NCBI GenBank assembly: GCA_002321895.1
Contig: DCMZ01000010.1
Span: 186,001-250,000, forward strand
DNA length: 64,000 nucleotides
DNA from: Bdellovibrionaceae bacterium UBA1609
Lineage (GTDB): Bacteria > Bdellovibrionota > Bdellovibrionia > Bdellovibrionales > UBA1609
Direction: 5' to 3'
Numbering within the stretch: position 1 is the stretch's first letter; every line of letters starts with the position of its first letter. The position numbers were made by a program, and so were the translations under genes. Positions 60,738 through 64,000 of the stretch are shown one piece after another. The notes under the pieces are model-generated. The model was given only the letters and a program-made list of their open reading frames with translations, was not told the DNA's origin and ran no database searches.

Positions 60738-61157
60738 GCTTTTCCCCCTTTGCACTTAGAGCCTAAGCTCGACATTGGACTAAGCAACGGGAGTGCCAAC
60801 ACTAAAAAGTAACTATGCAATTACTATTTCCATATTTATGTTTCACTACTGGTGTCGCAAAGGGACCGACAAATAATTTTCTAAAATTTAAAAGCATTGG
60901 GATGAATCATAATAAAATTATTTTGCGCCCACACAAGTTAGAATAGTTATACAAAAAATATCTTATAATGACTCATAATTAAACATCTTGAAAGCCATGT
61001 GTATATATTCGACATGCGGCTAAGCATTGGATATGTACGCCTTCTCACTACCACCGTGACTAATAGTTTTACATTTTTGAATCTCACATCAACCCTACTC
61101 CATCTCAGTTGGTATGTGAGTTGCTCATTATGAGACTGTATACTGAGGGGAATAAAT
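60738..61157. other. Divergent intergenic region
   Basis: About 420 bases, AT-rich, between the DUF4360 pair and a small secreted-protein gene. It holds both promoters. TATACT at about 61139 is a possible -10 box for the plus-strand gene, without a good -35. A small palindrome GAGCCTAAGCTC lies near 60760. No convincing ORF. Confidence 0.45.
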
Positions 61158-61460
61158 ATGTATAAAACACTTTTCATCGCAATTGCCTTGTCACCCATAT
61201 CTTGGGCCTATGCCGATCAAGCACCAAGTTCATCACTGCAGCGAGACCCGATATCTTCGATATCCCTAGCAGACCTAGACAGGCAGGCTGAAAAACTTCA
61301 CAAGCAAATGGGATTTGGTGATATGGAAGTCTCTACCAATGTAGAACCCACTTACTTTGAGGAAGATGTAGAGAGCACGTCCACTTTATATATTGAAAAT
61401 AAAGTAGAACCTATTGCCTCTAATATCTCAGCAAAGGATTCTGAAAAAATAGACAATTAA
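61158..61460 (+). CDS. Small secreted hypothetical protein
   Basis: 100 residues with a signal peptide (YKTLFIAIALSPISWAYA) and an acidic, serine-rich mature chain without cysteines. It includes a likely amphipathic helix (SLADLDRQAEKLHKQMGFGD). GAGGGG precedes the ATG. No family recognised. It converges on the ABC exporter operon. Confidence 0.6.
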   Translation: MYKTLFIAIALSPISWAYADQAPSSSLQRDPISSISLADLDRQAEKLHKQMGFGDMEVSTNVEPTYFEEDVESTSTLYIENKVEPIASNISAKDSEKIDN

Positions 61461-61521
61461 AAGAGATTATTTACTTATAAATAGAATAAATAATAATGGG
61501 TCTTCATTTATAAAAGATCCC

Positions 61522-62283
61522 TCACTCTTTCAATCTATACCCTGTTTTAAACAAATAGCTTAATATGCTTATGCAGATGAGCAAAAAGACTAAAATCATC
61601 CCTAAGCTCAACCCAACACTAACGTCACCTTTACCGTAGAAACTCCACCGAAACCCACTGATCAAATAGACCACTGGATTTATCATAGAGATTTTTTGCC
61701 AAATCGGCGGAAGCATACTTATCGAATAAAAACTACCCCCTAAAAAGGTCAAGGGAGTGATCACCAACAGTGGAATGATTTGAAGTTTTTCAAAACCATC
61801 CGCCCATAAACCGATAATAAAACCAAATAAAGAAAATGTCGTGCAGGTAAGAACTAAGAAGATCATCATCCAAATGGGCCTTTGAATCTCCATATCAACG
61901 AAGAAATAGGCCGTTCCCAATATCAACAAGCCCAGTACAAATGACTTTGTTGCAGCAGCTCCAACGTAAGCCAAAACAACTTCTAGATAACTCAGTGGAG
62001 CTGATAATATTTCGTATATGGTTCCCGAAAATCTAGGGAAATAAATACCGAAACTAGCATTGGATACACTTTGAGTTAAAACGGAAAGCATGATCAAACC
62101 GGGAACGATAAAAGACCCATAACTGATTCCATCAATTTGTTGAATTCTGGATCCTATGGCAGAACCAAACACCACAAAATAGAGTGAGGTGGAAATCACT
62201 GGCGAGGCGACGCTTTGAAAAAGAGTTCTTCTAAATCGACTCATTTCAAACATGTATATTGCTAAAATCCCATTAATGTTCAT
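61522..62283 (-). CDS. ABC-2 type exporter permease
   Basis: 253 residues with six hydrophobic helices. The ABC-2 permease pattern is FQSVASPVISTSLYFVVFGS near the N-terminus, FIVPGLIMLSVLTQSVSNAS, and the signature region PLTFLGGSFYSISMLP with MINPVVYLISGFRW. It overlaps its ATPase gene by four bases (YadH/DrrB-like pair). Substrate unknown; polysaccharide, lipid or drug export are all seen in the family. Confidence 0.88.
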   Translation of the reverse strand: MNINGILAIYMFEMSRFRRTLFQSVASPVISTSLYFVVFGSAIGSRIQQIDGISYGSFIVPGLIMLSVLTQSVSNASFGIYFPRFSGTIYEILSAPLSYLEVVLAYVGAAATKSFVLGLLILGTAYFFVDMEIQRPIWMMIFLVLTCTTFSLFGFIIGLWADGFEKLQIIPLLVITPLTFLGGSFYSISMLPPIWQKISMINPVVYLISGFRWSFYGKGDVSVGLSLGMILVFLLICISILSYLFKTGYRLKE

Positions 62284-63191
62284 CGCTTCACCAATTCCAC
62301 AAAGATTTCCTCTAAACTACTCTGTCGTGTTTGAACGTCTTTATATTTTAAACCGGCATCATGAAGTGTGCACAAAAAATCATCCACTCCAAATTCTTCT
62401 CGCAAAGAATCATAGGTATAGGTTAAGGTGCCGTCTTGCACCTGCACATCATAGTCTGTGAGCCCAGATGGCAATTGATCCAGTGGCTCTTTCAATTCAA
62501 CAGTCAGCTGTTTTCTGCCCATTTTTTTCATTAACGATTTTTTATCTTCGACCAAGATAATTTCACCACCATTAATGACACCCACCCGGTCCGCCATATC
62601 TTCGGCTTCTTCTATATAATGGGTAGTTAAAATGATTGTAACGCCGCTCTCTCGTAAAACACGCATCTGGTCCCACATATCTTTCCTCAGATCCACATCC
62701 ACTCCGGCAGTGGGCTCATCTAAAAATAAAATATCGGGCTTATGGGAAAGCGCTTTGGCAATGAGAACCCTACGTTTCATTCCTCCCGAAAGGGTTCTAA
62801 TTTGATTATTTTTTTTATCCCAAAGAGATAGGTTTTTTAATATCTGCTCCAAATACTCAGGATCATAATCAGCACCGAACAACCGTTGTGAGAACTTTAT
62901 AGTATCCCAAACAGTAATAAAAGCATCGGTGGTCAACTCCTGTGGCACTAACCCGATCATCCTTCGTGCATCTCGATAATTCTTAACATTATCATGCCCA
63001 CCAACAAGAATTGAGCCAGAGCTCGCATTGACAATTCCACAGACAGCACTGATCAGAGTGGTTTTTCCTGCTCCATTAGGTCCAAGTAGAGCAAATATCT
63101 CACCTTTATTTATTGTTAGATCTATATTTTTTAGAGCTACGAACCCATTGGAGTAGGTTTTATTGAGTTGATTAATTTCAAGAATAGACAC
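62280..63191 (-). CDS. ABC exporter ATP-binding protein
   Basis: 303 residues. Walker A GPNGAGKTTL (37-46), Q-loop GLVPQELTTD, signature LSGGMKRRVLIAKALS, Walker B ILFLDEPTAGVD, and the switch histidine in ILTTHYIEEAED. The C-terminal extension of about 80 residues is typical of DrrA/CcmA-type exporters. First gene of the pair; partner of the ABC-2 permease. Confidence 0.93.
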   Translation of the reverse strand: MSILEINQLNKTYSNGFVALKNIDLTINKGEIFALLGPNGAGKTTLISAVCGIVNASSGSILVGGHDNVKNYRDARRMIGLVPQELTTDAFITVWDTIKFSQRLFGADYDPEYLEQILKNLSLWDKKNNQIRTLSGGMKRRVLIAKALSHKPDILFLDEPTAGVDVDLRKDMWDQMRVLRESGVTIILTTHYIEEAEDMADRVGVINGGEIILVEDKKSLMKKMGRKQLTVELKEPLDQLPSGLTDYDVQVQDGTLTYTYDSLREEFGVDDFLCTLHDAGLKYKDVQTRQSSLEEIFVELVKR

Positions 63192-63267
63192 TTACACGAT
63201 CTCCTCATGCCTTAACGCTACATAAATTTTTCGCCAAAGACCACTCTTTGAGTCATCTTCCGGTGAA

Positions 63268-63753
63268 CTAATAAACACCCTCAATACTATAGACTCTTAA
63301 ACTACCCCCGGCCTCAAACTCCACCTCATCACCGGACATTTTTTTGACAAATTTTCGTCCCAGAGGAGAATTTAAACTCAGTGTATAAATCATTTGGCCA
63401 TCTACCATCACCCTCATGCCACCTTTTTGAGCAGTTAGAAAAAACCAACGTTTTTCATTGTCGTCGATCAATACATGAATCAATGCCGTGGACTCAATCC
63501 AATCACCCTCTTGAAAGGTCTTGGGAACTAACTTCTCAAATTGAGTAATTATTTGCCGAAGCTCTTTCGCCCGCTTGGCTTGAGCCCCCGCTAAATAGGA
63601 CGCTTCCAGGCTACGCGTATCGTATTTATTCTCAGGTTTAGATTCTTCGCTAATGGCAGCTTCCCTAGCTTCCGTAGCCCCATCAGCCAGAGTCTTAAAT
63701 TCTCTCTTTAATTCTTCAATGAGAGCCTGAGTTATTTTATTTTTATCAATCAT
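63268..63753 (-). CDS. GreA/GreB-family transcription elongation factor
   Basis: 161 residues from the ATG at 63753 (MIDKNKITQALI), with AGGT upstream; a longer frame adds 16 residues with no match. The N-terminal half is the antiparallel coiled coil (LIEELKREFKTLADGATEAR, with acidic residues around ISEESKPENKYDTRSLEASY at the tip), and the C-terminal globular domain ends SPLGRKFVKKMSGDEVEFEAGG, the GreA_GreB pattern. It is likely a cleavage factor that rescues backtracked RNA polymerase, though the acidic tip differs from GreA, so a related inhibitor role is possible. Confidence 0.8.
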   Translation of the reverse strand: MIDKNKITQALIEELKREFKTLADGATEAREAAISEESKPENKYDTRSLEASYLAGAQAKRAKELRQIITQFEKLVPKTFQEGDWIESTALIHVLIDDNEKRWFFLTAQKGGMRVMVDGQMIYTLSLNSPLGRKFVKKMSGDEVEFEAGGSLRVYSIEGVY

Positions 63754-63807
63754 TTTTACCTGCTTAGGTAATAAGGTCCCACTGGGAAATAAGACTGTCA
63801 AATGGGA

Positions 63808-63836
63808 TTGGCAAGAAGGCTTCTAGTCATTATAAT
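63808..63836 (+). promoter_or_regulatory. Near-consensus sigma-70 promoter
   Basis: TTGGCA (63808-63813), 17-base spacer, TATAAT (63831-63836). The expected start of transcription, six to seven bases after the -10 box, falls on the ATG at 63843, so the TM2 gene would be transcribed without a leader. Confidence 0.75.
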
Positions 63837-63842
63837 AGGGCC

Positions 63843-64000
63843 ATGCAAAACGATTCGCACTCAAAAACTGTTGGATATCTACTATGGATCTTTGGATTTA
63901 CTGGTTCCCATAGATTCTATTATGGCAAGCAGCTCACAGGAACCCTCTGGTTTTTTACACTGGGTCTTTTGGGAGTGGGTTGGCTGGTCGACGCATTTCT
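63843..64000 (+). CDS. TM2-domain protein (partial, runs off the window)
   Basis: 52 residues visible. It has the TM2 pattern: VGYLLWIFGFTGSHRFYYGK, with the conserved G-x-H-RFY-G turn between two hydrophobic helices, then TGTLWFFTLGLLGVGWLVDAF. Such proteins are small membrane proteins of mostly unknown role. Both helices and the final D of the domain are present; the rest lies outside. No clear Shine-Dalgarno. Confidence 0.82.
   Translation, partial: MQNDSHSKTVGYLLWIFGFTGSHRFYYGKQLTGTLWFFTLGLLGVGWLVDAF

Noticed and set aside
1..64000. tRNA, rRNA, CRISPR array, insertion sequence, prophage or riboswitch.
   Set aside because: I saw no cloverleaf with a TTCGA-type arm, no rRNA-like stretch, no regularly spaced identical repeats, no transposase or integrase, and no recognisable riboswitch core, including upstream of the purine operon.

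Overview
The window is chromosomal DNA from an AT-rich Gram-negative bacterium. Lipoprotein signal peptides, outer-membrane barrel-type proteins, muropeptide-recycling enzymes, two DUF4360 proteins and an imuA-imuB-dnaE2 cassette together suggest the Bdellovibrionota (Bdellovibrio-like). This is an inference from gene content; there is no rRNA or other marker gene here. I see no tRNA, rRNA, CRISPR array, insertion sequence or prophage.

Layout. 1-8 kb: an aspartoacylase-type hydrolase, an XRE regulator, a small LuxR-type protein, then glnD and mutS overlapping on the minus strand. 8-19 kb: a metzincin-type lipoprotein protease; a muropeptide-recycling operon (mpl, a beta-lactamase-fold hydrolase, an S66 LD-carboxypeptidase); a plus-strand envelope trio with a degenerate PAP2 protein; and a PHP/DUF3604 protein. 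19-28 kb: a compact purine operon (purM, an unknown Rossmann-like gene, purB, purC, purS, purQ, purL, purF). 28-36 kb: an outer-membrane protein, a frameshifted DUF6279 lipoprotein gene, the rnc-era-der operon ending in an SNF-type transporter gene, then mtnA and bcp. 36-41.5 kb: small metabolic genes (VOC, GST, HprK-like) and an XRE-cupin regulator with a palindromic operator.

41.6-49.5 kb is the most unusual part: six tightly coupled minus-strand genes encoding an MFS transporter, an ATP-grasp ligase, a ThiH/HydG-like radical SAM enzyme, a second ATP-grasp ligase, a type-1 periplasmic binding protein and a hybrid histidine kinase. It reads as a small-molecule biosynthesis, export and sensing module with no close parallel that I recognise. 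A region of about 600 bp rich in inverted and direct repeats separates it from the imuA-imuB-dnaE2 mutasome and a SRAP protein with a coiled-coil insertion (50-56.4 kb).

56-64 kb: a short translationally coupled pair that includes a 53-residue membrane protein, an arsenosugar-type pair (CMD-like protein plus ArsS), a DUF4442 thioesterase-like protein, two adjacent DUF4360 paralogues, an ABC-2 exporter, a GreA/GreB-family factor, and the start of a TM2-domain gene with a near-consensus promoter that would give a leaderless mRNA.
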